DNA of 64,000 nucleotides, taken from JAWKZG01 sp041396125 (GTDB lineage Bacteria; Pseudomonadota; Gammaproteobacteria; Competibacterales; Competibacteraceae). Under the pieces are notes generated by a model. The model was not told the origin of the DNA. It was given only the letters and a program-made list of their open reading frames with translations, and did no database searches. The position numbers and the translations under genes are program-made. Below, piece after piece: positions 1 through 9,186 of the stretch (its first letter is position 1; each line of letters begins with the position of its first letter). The stretch is from the NCBI GenBank assembly GCA_041396125.1, contig JAWKZG010000003.1, positions 318,954 to 382,953 on the forward strand. Direction: 5' to 3'.

Positions 1-757
1 TCCTCAATACGGCTCTTTGAATCTCTTTGAAGTTCTGCTCAATCACCGATGTGTCACTTATCGCAACATACTATGGTAGATCGTGCTGAGATCCAAAACT
101 GGTTCCCCTTGCATATCGACGCAGAATTCGTCTCCAGGTCAGTGGTGGATAGTTTGTCTCTTCACTTACACACAGGTGCCTGCGAAGTTCTTCTAGTCTT
201 TTGAAGCGTTCCTGTGGAGGTAATGAGCACCAGATTTTCTTCAAATATCGGGCGCATGCTGACCTTTTGGCGATACTCTTAATATCTGCTCGAAAAGGTG
301 CCTCCATTATTTGGGCTTTAGTACGATCAAAAATTTCTACTAACTGTGTTGGCCAAGGTGGTCGTCCAGTATCAATGAAATCCGTTGCAAGAAATATAGT
401 CACGGGTACATCGTATCGCTGAAATATCGGCCAAGCATGGGTATAGTTATCACGAAATCCGTCATCAATAGTGATTGCAAGCCAAGGCTGATCATCAATA
501 TTCCCTTGCTGAAGATAGTCCAAGCCTTGCTGCAGGGAAACCAGTTTAAAATTAGACCGAAGAAACAGTATTTGTCGTTCGAAGCGATCAACAGGCAAAG
601 AATGGAACAACCCTCGAGACCACTCCGTACAAAAAGAATGATAAGTGAGAACGATCAGCTTCCCGCGCAAGCGCCGACGCTGTCGCTGAGATCGGCCACT
701 CCAGTCAATAACACCATGAACAAACGATTTGGCAATAAAGCGCAGGCTATTATTCAT
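1..757 (-). CDS. Polysaccharide deacetylase (NodB/CE4 type), partial and frameshifted
   Basis: Removes N-acetyl or O-acetyl groups from a polysaccharide. The N-terminal part shows the family pattern: an LTYHSF strand near residues 37-42 and the metal-binding TIDDGF motif near 96-101. From 757 the frame stays open for 228 residues and then stops at 71, just where the second conserved block (FGSHT..H) should come. The missing residues are present in other frames: STIYHSMLR follows at once, and SDTSVIEQNFKEIQ continues to the window edge. Two indels, near positions 80 and 63, therefore interrupt one gene that runs off the left edge. The start overlaps the stop of the upstream glycosyltransferase by 4 bases, so the two are co-transcribed. 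Family call is firm. Whether the breaks are real or sequence errors is not decidable here. Confidence 0.8.
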
Positions 758-1944
758 CTAGAAACTTTCTTCGACCGCTTGGACTGGACCTGTTCAAATG
801 CATATCGAGCAGCAGCTACAACATTATCAATATGCGGCCCGTAGGCAAAATCCTGTGCTTTTTCACGAGCGGACTCGCCCATCTGCTGCCGCACCTCCTG
901 AGGTAGCATAAAGTGCTTTTTGATCGCCGTAACAAACTGACTGACTTCGGGAGCATCAACCACATAGCCGTTTTCACCATTCACGATCAGGCCACCGGCA
1001 GCTGCCACAATGCGGCTAACTAAACAGGGCCGACGACACAACATAGCTTCATTGACCATCCGAGCCCAGGTTTCATAGCGAGAGGGACAAATTACTAAAT
1101 CACTGGCAAGATAATAGGCTACTGTCTTCTCGCTGGGTACAAAACCGGCAAAATGAATCGTGCCCGAGCTGAAATATTGCCGAGCATAAATTTTCATGGC
1201 ATCAGTCATACGGCCAGAACCCACAATTAGAAAGCGTGCCTTAGAGTCACTTTTCGCCACCTGCCGAAATATGTCCATAGCAATATCCGGCCCTTTAACC
1301 CAGTTGTGTTGGGCAATAAACAGAATTACATGGTCATCCGGTAACCAGCCTTGGCTTTCTCGAATACTCAAAGCAGCCTGCTGTATCGTCGGTTCATCGG
1401 CCATCTTGACAAAATAAGGCGTGTCTACTGAATAGGGACAAAGAACAAGGATTTTTCTTTAGCGCCAGCTCCCAACAGAACTTGGAGGCTATACTCACCA
1501 CCGTAGTGGTGCGCATTAAGAGTCTTAATAACAGCCGCTTCAGAGGACGCAGCATCTGACCCTTCAATGGTCGACGCGGATCTAGGTGATGATTAAGAGT
1601 CCCCCGATGAACCTGAGCTCGACCGCACCACCAGTTGCGCAAAATAATACGCGGCGCACCAGACCAACTGTAACCATACAGTAGAACAACATCTGCTTCC
1701 CATTCCCGTGCTGCATAATCAAGATTTTCTGGATGAGCAACCTGCAGTGAGTCGTAACCAGCTAAGAGATCACTCCCCCAGTCGATTTCCTGATTATATT
1801 CGGAGTCAAACGCCCTGCTTTCACCGACTGTATATAAAACACTTTAAAAACCAGCCCTTCAGTTCGCGAACAGAGCCGAAATAACGGAACCTCGAAATGC
1901 GAGATACCCAGAGTGAGGACAGCCAAACGTAGCGGCTTCTGCAT
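754..1944 (-). CDS. Family 4 glycosyltransferase, interrupted by three frameshifts
   Basis: Transfers a sugar from a nucleotide-sugar donor during assembly of the polysaccharide repeat. The intact C-terminal half (1404-754) is a GT-B donor domain with ILFIAQHNWVKGPD, FLIVGSGRM, FAGFVPSEKT and the ICPSRYETW acceptor/donor loop region. The N-terminal half is split between frames: LAVLTLGISHFEVPLFRL starts at the ATG at 1944, DSEYNQEIDWGSDLLAGY follows after a shift near 1815, HHYGGEYSLQVLLGAG after a shift near 1510, and PYSVDTPYFVKMADEP after one near 1427. Joined, they make about 397 residues, the usual length for the family. I chose 1944 because upstream in-frame starts fall inside the preceding methyltransferase gene. 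Sugar specificity cannot be read from the sequence. Confidence 0.78.
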
Positions 1945-1973
1945 AGGCTCAACAGATCTCACGGGCCGGCTTC

Positions 1974-2714
1974 CTAAATATCTAACTTCCTGAATATACA
2001 ATGGTAACCGCAAGTAAAGGTTTGTACGCCATCCTGCAAATCCAGTAAATACTGTAGCTTGCGGAATACCCAGCCTAGCCCTTTGAGTGGATAGGCTACC
2101 GACAGTCGGACCAGAAAAGCACTCACCGAAGTACCACGAATCACTGAAGGTGCCTCTTCTAGCATATGCGACAACGCGCGGAAATAGCCCCCAGACGGAC
2201 GGATATCCACGACCTCAAGCCCTGCGGATTGTGCGAGGATGGTTAAGGCGAATGGGGTGTATCGATAATAATCGTGTGGCGCATGATGAATTTCATGCAA
2301 GAAAGGGACATCTACGAATAAATAACCATTAGATTGCAAGACACGTGATATTTCAGTAAATACTTGGGCTGGGTCACGTACGTGTTCCAATACATGCATC
2401 AATGCTACAGTCTTACAACTAGCCGAGGCGAAGGGAAGTTCATGAACATCGCCGAGAACCGTCGGCTGCATGTTCCAATTCGTGTATTCGTTACTTTGCT
2501 TGCCTGCATACCGATCTAACCCAATATAGCGCACAGCTGGCGACAATTGTTGGCGCAACCTACCCTCGCCACAACCGACATCCAGCACAACATCGCCAGG
2601 GCCTGCGCTGGCAATAAGTCGGGCTATGAACTCACGCCCAGAACCATAACCGCAATCCACCAAATAGCGCGCCTCAAACCAGTTGCGCAGCGCCCTTAAA
2701 TTGAAATTCATCAT
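1974..2714 (-). CDS. Class I SAM-dependent methyltransferase
   Basis: Predicted cytoplasmic methyltransferase of the polysaccharide cluster. SAM-binding motif I is VLDVGCGEGRL, followed by an acidic residue at the end of strand 2 (IGLDRY) and the motif LMHVLEHVRDPAQVF, then a typical C-terminal half with FLHEIHHAPHDYYRYTP. The last motif is common in methyltransferases of surface-glycan loci. ATG codons stand at 2714 and 2711. The first overlaps the upstream stop as ATGA, indicating translational coupling with the preceding methyltransferase gene. It may methylate a sugar of the repeat unit or act in chain termination. The acceptor is unknown. No lesion is visible in this reading frame. Confidence 0.8.
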   Translation of the reverse strand: MMNFNLRALRNWFEARYLVDCGYGSGREFIARLIASAGPGDVVLDVGCGEGRLRQQLSPAVRYIGLDRYAGKQSNEYTNWNMQPTVLGDVHELPFASASCKTVALMHVLEHVRDPAQVFTEISRVLQSNGYLFVDVPFLHEIHHAPHDYYRYTPFALTILAQSAGLEVVDIRPSGGYFRALSHMLEEAPSVIRGTSVSAFLVRLSVAYPLKGLGWVFRKLQYLLDLQDGVQTFTCGYHCIFRKLDI

Positions 2715-3421
2715 AACTCTGAACTTCCGGCAGAAGAGCACGACGCTTCCAGTGTTACACTGTCATGGGTAAGCACTGCGAGATAATCTGATGCAAGTCG
2801 AGGGTGCAATAACAAACGATCTAGTGCGTAGCAGAGCAAATTAGCACCAGCAATACCAAGATACCCAAACGGGCGTAACGCAGCATGTCGCTTAAACTCC
2901 CCCATTACAAAAGTATTCCACAATGATGCAAAGCGTGTAAATAATCCACCTAAGCGCATACATTCCTGTAAATTTAATCCCGCATCTACTGCCAGTGCGC
3001 GCAATCCATCTGGCATCAACCGGTAGAAGTCATATGGAGTATCATGCTCTGGATACGCCATACTCTCGAATATCAGCAATTGCCCACCCGGTCTTAATAC
3101 CCTTCTGACCTCCTTTAAGACATCAACAGGGTTCGACACATCTGTGATTGCTTGGAACAGCAAAACAACATCAACTGATTGGTTAGCCAGCGGGATAGCA
3201 AGCATATCCCCCGAGATAGCCCCTGGATCAAGGGGGGTCCTATCCACTCTTAAGTATGCTTTCACTTTGGGAAAATACACACGAAATGGGCTTTCACCAC
3301 ACGCTAGATCCAACAGGACTCCGTGTTGCTCTCGCCCCAATCTACCCAACATAGGCAATAAGTATTTACCAACTACCCAGTTTTCCCCGAAAACTGAATT
3401 AAACTTAGCTAGCCGACTCAT
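2711..3421 (-). CDS. Class I SAM-dependent methyltransferase
   Basis: Second methyltransferase of the polysaccharide operon, 236 residues. Motif I is LLDLACGESPFR, followed by LRVDRTP at strand 2, DMLAIPLANQSVDVVL as motif II, and VLKEVRRVLRPGGQLLIFE as motif III. A central PYDFYRLMPDGL stretch matches the Y/F-rich segment of its neighbour, so the two may share an origin, although they are not close copies. Start and stop overlap both neighbours as ATGA (with the polymerase upstream at 3421 and the next methyltransferase at 2711), which fits one translationally coupled operon. Substrate unknown; a sugar or lipid-linked intermediate is inferred only from context. Confidence 0.8.
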   Translation of the reverse strand: MSRLAKFNSVFGENWVVGKYLLPMLGRLGREQHGVLLDLACGESPFRVYFPKVKAYLRVDRTPLDPGAISGDMLAIPLANQSVDVVLLFQAITDVSNPVDVLKEVRRVLRPGGQLLIFESMAYPEHDTPYDFYRLMPDGLRALAVDAGLNLQECMRLGGLFTRFASLWNTFVMGEFKRHAALRPFGYLGIAGANLLCYALDRLLLHPRLASDYLAVLTHDSVTLEASCSSAGSSEL

Positions 3422-4902
3422 CAGACATCACGCTCGCGTTGTTTTGGGTATTTCGCTTTTCTGGAATATCGCCAGGTAAATCCTTGAATTATTGGATAAC
3501 AAAAATGCAAAATACCAAGCAGTAACCATGCTCTAATAAAATTAGTTAATATAGCTTGAAATGTCACTCCGATATCCAATAACATTAATAATATTACCAC
3601 TAAAATAATCAACCAATTTATCGAATAAAACCCTGACGTTTTTACCCGACTCACAATATATGAAAATAATCCCCCAGTAAGCATCATCCCGATAATAACT
3701 CCCTCATAACCCCAAGCAAAATAAAAACTACCTAAAAGAGATACTGAAACCCTCCATATGACCAACCATAATATTCCTTTGCATTACGGCCAGAATCAAA
3801 AAATTTTGGTTTGCTTGGCAATAAGCTTCGCGGGATTAAGCTATAAATTGGAATTAATAAATTTTTCCATGCATATTCATAAGGAGGTTGACCTTCAGTA
3901 AATTTCATCAAATTTGAAAAACTAAATATTGCACTACCGAATCGACTAAAGACATCATCATAATTTACCTCAGTTCGTCGGGTTTCGGCAGACTCTAAAA
4001 ATGGAACACTACGAGCTAAAGCCACACCGAAAGATTCTGCTTGCAGAGTAAAATCAAATACATCCCGCCCAGCTGATAGTTCAGCTTGCATGATGGATCG
4101 GTATTCAGTTATAACAGAAAATGAACTATAAACTATAACAAATACCAAAACACTCCCAATTATATGTTTTATAGTTATTTTCATCGAAAAAAAAAGAAAA
4201 GGCCAACACTACTATCACTAAACCACGTATTATTGAACCCTTAGAGCCAATTGCGATAATTTCAAAAATAGAAACCAAAATCAGAATAACAAAAATAAAA
4301 TGGAGATGCGTACTCGCCTTTTTCCAAAATATCATTATTATAAATCCTAAAAAAAATGGATATCGAAGATTGGATAGCAAGGTAAATATTTGGCCTAGTG
4401 TTCCTGCATCTGCAGAATCTCCTTCAACAAAAGTTAAGGAGATACCAAAAGCATTACTGATAATCCCCTAAGCCAGCAAGGCTAGCCAACCAATACTAGC
4501 CAGGATATAAGAAGTATAATTAATATACTTTTGAGCAGATACCTTATTAAGTAATACCCGTTTTTTAACGCGTTTACTACACTGTTCAACCAGCATATAC
4601 CCTAGAGCAAACGCACCAAACCCTCGCACAGCCCAAAGCATCCCATGCTCTAAAGCATCCGGCGATATTGACGCTAAAACTCTAGGGTATAAGTCTGGCC
4701 ACACTACTACCATAGGAAAACCCAGAGTATATGCCAAAACAACAAAAACTACTGGAGAAACTAATGTCTTAGATTGTTTAGTTACAATTGCCAGCAACCC
4801 GGCTATGCAAAAGAAAAGTACTGCAGATTGCTTAGAGCTTAATTCAAACATGCTGAGAGAAATTAGCATCAATAGCAAAAAAAATTGAATATTTTTTTTC
4901 AA
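3421..4902 (-). CDS. Wzy-type oligosaccharide repeat-unit polymerase, interrupted
   Basis: Inner-membrane protein that polymerises lipid-linked repeat units in the periplasm. Reading from 4902 there is a hydrophobic N-terminus with several membrane spans, then an in-frame TAG at 4468-4470, after which the same frame continues with more spans up to about 4190. A run of nine A bases at 4187-4195 coincides with a frame change, and a second change near 3752 restores GSFYFAWGYEGVIIG. The periplasmic-loop signature SLIPRSLLPSKPKFFDSG is typical of the family. Joined length is about 493 residues. The gene is strongly A+T-rich, as polymerases of O-antigen or capsule loci often are, which suggests lateral acquisition. 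Alternative: an O-antigen ligase, which is less likely because of the IPRSL.P.KP motif. Confidence 0.72.
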
Positions 4903-4959
4903 TTTAATTCTTAAAAAAATTAGAGTTATATTATTTAATTAATATAAAATCGATAAAAC

Positions 4960-6219
4960 TCAAAATAAATTCGATTTAAAAAGCACAAACTGCTTTAATT
5001 TCAAACCTGTTTTTCTTAGAAAGAAATAGCTGACGAGAGCAGCTCCCATTGCATGAGCTATCGCAACCAAAACACACAAGCCTATAGTACCTTTCCATGT
5101 CACAATAGAATATGCTCCAACAACTAAAACAAGTGTTGACAGGCTTTCACCAAAGATTGCAGGGCGGTTCTCTTTCCATGATCTCAACAAATAAACCAAT
5201 GCTTTCTTAACCCCAACAAATGCAAAAGCTATCAATAAAATTTGTGCATACGACCCTGCAGCGGCAAACTCATTACCAAACACAAAAACAATAAGATATT
5301 GAATACTTAGCACAAGCAATATAGTAGATATAAGAACGACACCAATCAACCGACGAAGTGGAATAATAACCTCTTTAAAATTTCCTTTCTCTAACTCAAA
5401 AAGAGCTGCTGTTGGCAGCATAATGTTGATAAAGGTTTGGACAAAAAGAGAAACTATTGTTCCAGCAACTGTAACAGCAACAGTATAAAGTCCCAACTCA
5501 AAATCGGTAGAAAACAGTATAAGCGCCATCTTGTCTAACTGCATTGAGAGGAACATTAAAATATTTACGACATGCAAACGAGAACTCATCTTTAACAAAT
5601 AATTAGCTTCAAGCAAAGATGGGAATTTTTTTAACGAAAATCTTACGTGCCAAACACGCGTTAATGCAACAATTGCCGTACCCGCTAATACAGCAATTGC
5701 AGCATGCTCTACAGTCATAGTATCCGTTAACCAAAAAACCAGTAACAATAACGGATAAATAACAGCTTGTAGCCCTCGTTGGATGTTGAAGCGTCGAAAC
5801 TTAAACTCTCCCTGATCTAAAGCAAGATAGTTTTGGGCCAAAAAAGTGAATGGCAAAAACACAAGTAAATATATTTTGGAAAATAAAACATAATCTTGCC
5901 TTGATTCATTAAGAAGCAATGGCATAAGATAGAATCCTGCAACACCACCAAGAATTGCTAAAAAAATACTCAACGCAAATATAGTTGACTTAATAGTTTT
6001 AGTAACACTAAATTTAGCTGTGTAAATAACAATTCCTTCATTTAACCCCATTGCTACCATGCCCGCAAGGAAATGTGGCCAGAAAACTAGCGCACCCAAC
6101 AGCCCCCTATCTTCTGCTCCGAGTAGGCGGGCGGCCAAAATTCCACTCAGCGTCCCACATGCCACAATGAAAAAATTTGCCGAAAAGGTTGGCAACCATA
6201 ATTTCACACAAAACCTCAT
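4960..6219 (-). CDS. Wzx-type polysaccharide flippase
   Basis: Multi-pass inner-membrane protein of the MOP superfamily that moves lipid-linked repeat units across the membrane. The N-terminus reads LWLPTFSANFFIVACGTLSG followed by ILAARLLGAEDRGLLGAL, the usual first two helices of O-antigen flippases, and the rest alternates hydrophobic spans with short loops. An in-frame start exists at 6309, but the extra 30 residues are not flippase-like, so the ATG at 6219 is preferred, giving about 419 residues. Like the polymerase next to it, the gene is rich in A+T. It sits 57 bases upstream of the polymerase gene, and the two are expected to work as a Wzx/Wzy pair. No frameshift is visible. Confidence 0.8.
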   Translation of the reverse strand: MRFCVKLWLPTFSANFFIVACGTLSGILAARLLGAEDRGLLGALVFWPHFLAGMVAMGLNEGIVIYTAKFSVTKTIKSTIFALSIFLAILGGVAGFYLMPLLLNESRQDYVLFSKIYLLVFLPFTFLAQNYLALDQGEFKFRRFNIQRGLQAVIYPLLLLVFWLTDTMTVEHAAIAVLAGTAIVALTRVWHVRFSLKKFPSLLEANYLLKMSSRLHVVNILMFLSMQLDKMALILFSTDFELGLYTVAVTVAGTIVSLFVQTFINIMLPTAALFELEKGNFKEVIIPLRRLIGVVLISTILLVLSIQYLIVFVFGNEFAAAGSYAQILLIAFAFVGVKKALVYLLRSWKENRPAIFGESLSTLVLVVGAYSIVTWKGTIGLCVLVAIAHAMGAALVSYFFLRKTGLKLKQFVLFKSNLF

Positions 6220-6452
6220 ATGAGCTTCGATTTTATTGGTACACCAAACAGCCGCCCATAACAAGCTAGGGGAAACAATTTGGAATAGACGGAGAACCCG
6301 ACATAACACTAAAAATATTCTTTAACTCATTTCCTTATGCACATCTCTGGAAAAGGCGATTTAAGAATATTTAGTCATTAGACTCGGGCTATTTTCCTCG
6401 ATGCTGCAGAGTCCGTTGTAACAGCCTTTTATCTGCGATGAGCTTATTACCG

Positions 6453-7397
6453 CTAACGCAACAGCGCCTCAAAATACGCAATCGTACGTTGCAACCCTGT
6501 TTCCAACGGGATCGTCGGCTGCCAACCGAGTTTTTCCTTGGCCAGCTGGATGTCGGGCTGACGCTGTTTGGGATCGTCTTCCGGCAGGGGTTTGTGGATT
6601 AGCAGCGAGCGTGAGCCGGTCTGCTTGAGGATAGTCTCGGCCAGCTCAATCATGGTGAACTCACCGGGGTTGCCGAGGTTAACCGGGCCGGTGAAATCAT
6701 CCGGGCTGTTCATCAGCTTGATGAAACCCTCGATTAAATCATCGACATAACAAAACGACCGGGTTTGTGTGCCGTCGCCATAAATCGTGATGGGTTCATT
6801 CCGCAACGCCTGAACGATGAAATTGGAGACTACCCGGCCATCATTCGGGTGCATGCGCGGGCCGAAGGTATTGAAAATCCGCGCGACTTTAATTTTCAGT
6901 TGATGCTGGCGGTAGTAGTCAAAAAACAATGTCTCTGCACAGCGTTTGCCTTCGTCGTAACAACTGCGGCTGCCAACCGGATTGACATGACCCCAGTAGT
7001 GTTCCGGCTGCGGATGAATCTGCGGATCACCGTAAACCTCGCTGGTTGAGGCCTGAAAAATCCTGGCTTTGACCCGCTTTGCCAGCCCCAGCATATTGAT
7101 TGCACCATGGACACTGGTCTTGGTGGTCTGGACCGGATCGAACTGATAGTGAATGGGCGAGGCAGGACAGGCCAGATTGTAAATCTCATCGACTTCGACA
7201 TAGAGCGGGAAGGTCACATCGTGACGCATCAGCTCAAAATGCGGATTGTCCATTAAGTGCAGAATATTATCCTTGGCACCGGTAAAAAAATTATCAACAC
7301 AAAGCACATCGTGGCCATCATTCAGCAAGCGCTCGCACAGATGTGAGCCTAAAAAGCCGGCGCCGCCGGTTACCAGAATACGTTTTCGCAGATTCAT
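6453..7397 (-). CDS. uxs: UDP-glucuronate decarboxylase (UDP-xylose synthase)
   Basis: Converts UDP-glucuronate to UDP-xylose (via UDP-4-keto-xylose) in the cytoplasm. It is a 314-residue extended SDR enzyme with the NAD-binding GGAGFLGSH near residues 10-18, the characteristic YNLACPASPIHYQFDPVQT segment, STSEVYGDP, and the catalytic Tyr and Lys in CYDEGKR. The C-terminal sugar-binding RSFCYVDDLIEG is also present. Its substrate would be made by the UDP-glucose dehydrogenase encoded at 9187-10509, so the locus can supply UDP-glucuronate, UDP-xylose and, through GalE, UDP-galactose. The frame is clean. The start ATG is followed at once by the Rossmann fold, which leaves little doubt about it. 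Confidence 0.93.
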   Translation of the reverse strand: MNLRKRILVTGGAGFLGSHLCERLLNDGHDVLCVDNFFTGAKDNILHLMDNPHFELMRHDVTFPLYVEVDEIYNLACPASPIHYQFDPVQTTKTSVHGAINMLGLAKRVKARIFQASTSEVYGDPQIHPQPEHYWGHVNPVGSRSCYDEGKRCAETLFFDYYRQHQLKIKVARIFNTFGPRMHPNDGRVVSNFIVQALRNEPITIYGDGTQTRSFCYVDDLIEGFIKLMNSPDDFTGPVNLGNPGEFTMIELAETILKQTGSRSLLIHKPLPEDDPKQRQPDIQLAKEKLGWQPTIPLETGLQRTIAYFEALLR

Positions 7398-7478
7398 AAA
7401 ATTTATGCTCGGAAATTGTGTCTTGGCAAGACCTTAATACCAAGAGGTTGAGCGCAACGAGCGCATAATAGCGTGTGC

Positions 7479-8456
7479 TTAAGTATTACGACCCTGCTGC
7501 CACTGCCAGGCGGTTTGCACAATGGCTTTCAGATCAGCATATTGTGGCTGCCAGTTCAGCTCACTGCGGATGCGTTCGGCATTGCCAACCAGACGCGGCG
7601 GATCGCCGACCCGGCGTGGCCCTGTTTCGACCGGAATATCCCGGCCTGTAACCTGACGTGCACAGTCGATAACCTCGCGCACGGAAAAGCCCTGTCCGTT
7701 GCCCAGGTTATAGGCTGTGCTGGCAGCGCCCTGCTCCAGTGCTTGCAGAGCCAGCACGTGGGCGGCAGCCAGATCGGTCACATGAATATAATCGCGAATA
7801 CAGGTGCCGTCCGGGGTGGCGTAATCATCACCAAAAACTGTAATGGCAGGCCGACGACCCAGCGCCGCATCCAGTACCAGCGGAATCAGATGGGTTTCCG
7901 GGTCGTGCGCTTCGCCGATCTCGCCTGCCGGGTCAGCACCGGCGGCATTGAAATAGCGCAGACACATGGCGCGCAATCCGTGCGCGTGGTCGAAATCGCG
8001 CAGAATCTGCTCAATCATCAGCTTTGACATGCCATACGGATTAATCGGCTGCTGTGGATGCTGTTCCGGGATGGGCATCTGTGTCGGCACGCCATAGGTC
8101 GCGCAGGTGCTGGAAAACACAAACTTGTCAATATTGTGATCGCGCAGCGCTTCCAGCAGTGTCAGCGTGCCTGCCACATTATTGCGGTAATACTTGCCGG
8201 GGTTCTGCACCGATTCGCCGACATAGGCGTAGGCAGCGAAATGCATTACCGCAGCGGGTTTATACTGCTGCAATACAGCGTCCAGTCTGGGCCGATCGGC
8301 AATATCACCCTGCTCTAGCGGTCCCCAGCGCACTGCCCACGGATGGCCGTAAACCAGATTATCGAACACTACGGGCGTATAACCGGCTTGCGCCAGCGCT
8401 TTGCAGGCATGGCTGCCGATATAACCGGCACCACCGGTTACAAGAATAGAACGGTT
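7479..8456 (-). CDS. galE: UDP-glucose 4-epimerase
   Basis: Interconverts UDP-glucose and UDP-galactose. Extended SDR fold with GGAGYIGSH at the N-terminus, FSSTCATYG carrying the catalytic Ser/Thr region, the Tyr and Lys of YGMSK, and the family signature LRYFNAAGADPAGEIGE and RDYIHVTDLA. Starting at 8456 (NRSILVTGG immediately after Met) gives 325 residues, close to the usual 330. An in-frame start at 8519 would add 21 residues without similarity and would run over most of the ops element, so it is rejected. First gene after the ops element, and probably the first one whose elongation benefits from the RfaH-like factor. Confidence 0.93.
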   Translation of the reverse strand, partial: NRSILVTGGAGYIGSHACKALAQAGYTPVVFDNLVYGHPWAVRWGPLEQGDIADRPRLDAVLQQYKPAAVMHFAAYAYVGESVQNPGKYYRNNVAGTLTLLEALRDHNIDKFVFSSTCATYGVPTQMPIPEQHPQQPINPYGMSKLMIEQILRDFDHAHGLRAMCLRYFNAAGADPAGEIGEAHDPETHLIPLVLDAALGRRPAITVFGDDYATPDGTCIRDYIHVTDLAAAHVLALQALEQGAASTAYNLGNGQGFSVREVIDCARQVTGRDIPVETGPRRVGDPPRLVGNAERIRSELNWQPQYADLKAIVQTAWQWQQGRNT

Positions 8457-8526
8457 CATGAGGAAAATCCTGGTAGATAAGCAGTGTTCTGCATTATCCG
8501 GCATTTTTTGCTCGGGCACCTAAACT

Positions 8527-8538
8527 CACGCTACCGCC
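8527..8538 (-). promoter_or_regulatory. ops element (RfaH recruitment site)
   Basis: On the minus strand the sequence reads GGCGGTAGCGTG, identical to the first 12 bases of the E. coli operon-polarity-suppressor element. It lies in the untranslated stretch between the RfaH-like gene and galE, oriented toward galE and the downstream flippase, polymerase and transferase genes. In E. coli the paused polymerase exposes this element and loads RfaH. The exact match and its placement in front of a long A+T-rich glycan operon make the call strong. Confidence 0.85.
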
Positions 8539-8604
8539 CTTGGGTTTATCGTCTGACTCCCACAAGACGCGATAACATCTGATTTTATTTCCACTCCGCC
8601 TGCT

Positions 8605-9114
8605 TCAGGCAGGGAGATCGATATCTGTCAGTGGCACTGTCAGCCTGGTTTGCTTATGCAGTAACTCCAGCAACAGCACTACACGGGTCTCACCATCAAA
8701 GGTCTGAAAAATCGCCTCCAGACCACTAAAGCAGCCACTGGTAATACGCACCCGGTCGCCTTTTTGCAGCAAGGCCCGCGACTCGGTCTGATCCAGCCGT
8801 GCCGCGATGGTGTCGATCACCTCGGCAGGCACCACCGCCGGTTCGTTACCAAAGCTCACCAGCCGGGCAACCCCGCGGGTCGAACGCAGCGGATGCCAGT
8901 TATCAGTCCAGCGGCAGAGTTGAATAAAGATGTAGTTCGGAAACAGCGGTTCCGGTAGGACAACACGCTGGCCTCTGCGCACCCGCTCAACAGTCATCTG
9001 CGGGTAAAAGACGGTGTAGTTCTGATTTTTCAGATTTGTTTCAGCGCGCAATCCCTGTCGGGGCTTGGTTTGAATTACGTACCAGTTGGGTGAAGTGGTT
9101 ACTTCTTCGGTCAT
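8605..9114 (-). CDS. rfaH: RfaH-like transcription antiterminator (NusG paralogue)
   Basis: Elongation factor that suppresses premature termination in long surface-glycan operons. At 169 residues it has the size of RfaH. The N-terminal NGN domain is visible as NWYVIQTKPRQGLRAETNL with FYPQM and the hallmark PLFPNYIFIQL. A KOW-type C-terminal domain begins at KGDRVRITSGCFSGLEAIF. The gene stands between ugd and galE in the same direction as the operon, and an exact ops sequence lies 67 bases after its stop codon. In enterobacteria rfaH is unlinked to its targets, so this is a cis-encoded specialised paralogue. A housekeeping NusG is unlikely, since that gene normally lies between secE and rplK. 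Confidence 0.88.
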   Translation of the reverse strand: MTEEVTTSPNWYVIQTKPRQGLRAETNLKNQNYTVFYPQMTVERVRRGQRVVLPEPLFPNYIFIQLCRWTDNWHPLRSTRGVARLVSFGNEPAVVPAEVIDTIAARLDQTESRALLQKGDRVRITSGCFSGLEAIFQTFDGETRVVLLLELLHKQTRLTVPLTDIDLPA

Positions 9115-9186
9115 CGTTGGAGCCTCCAGCCTATGTGTTTACCCAGGCAACGGCACCCAAATCACCTGTCATGGCAGCCGCCGAAT

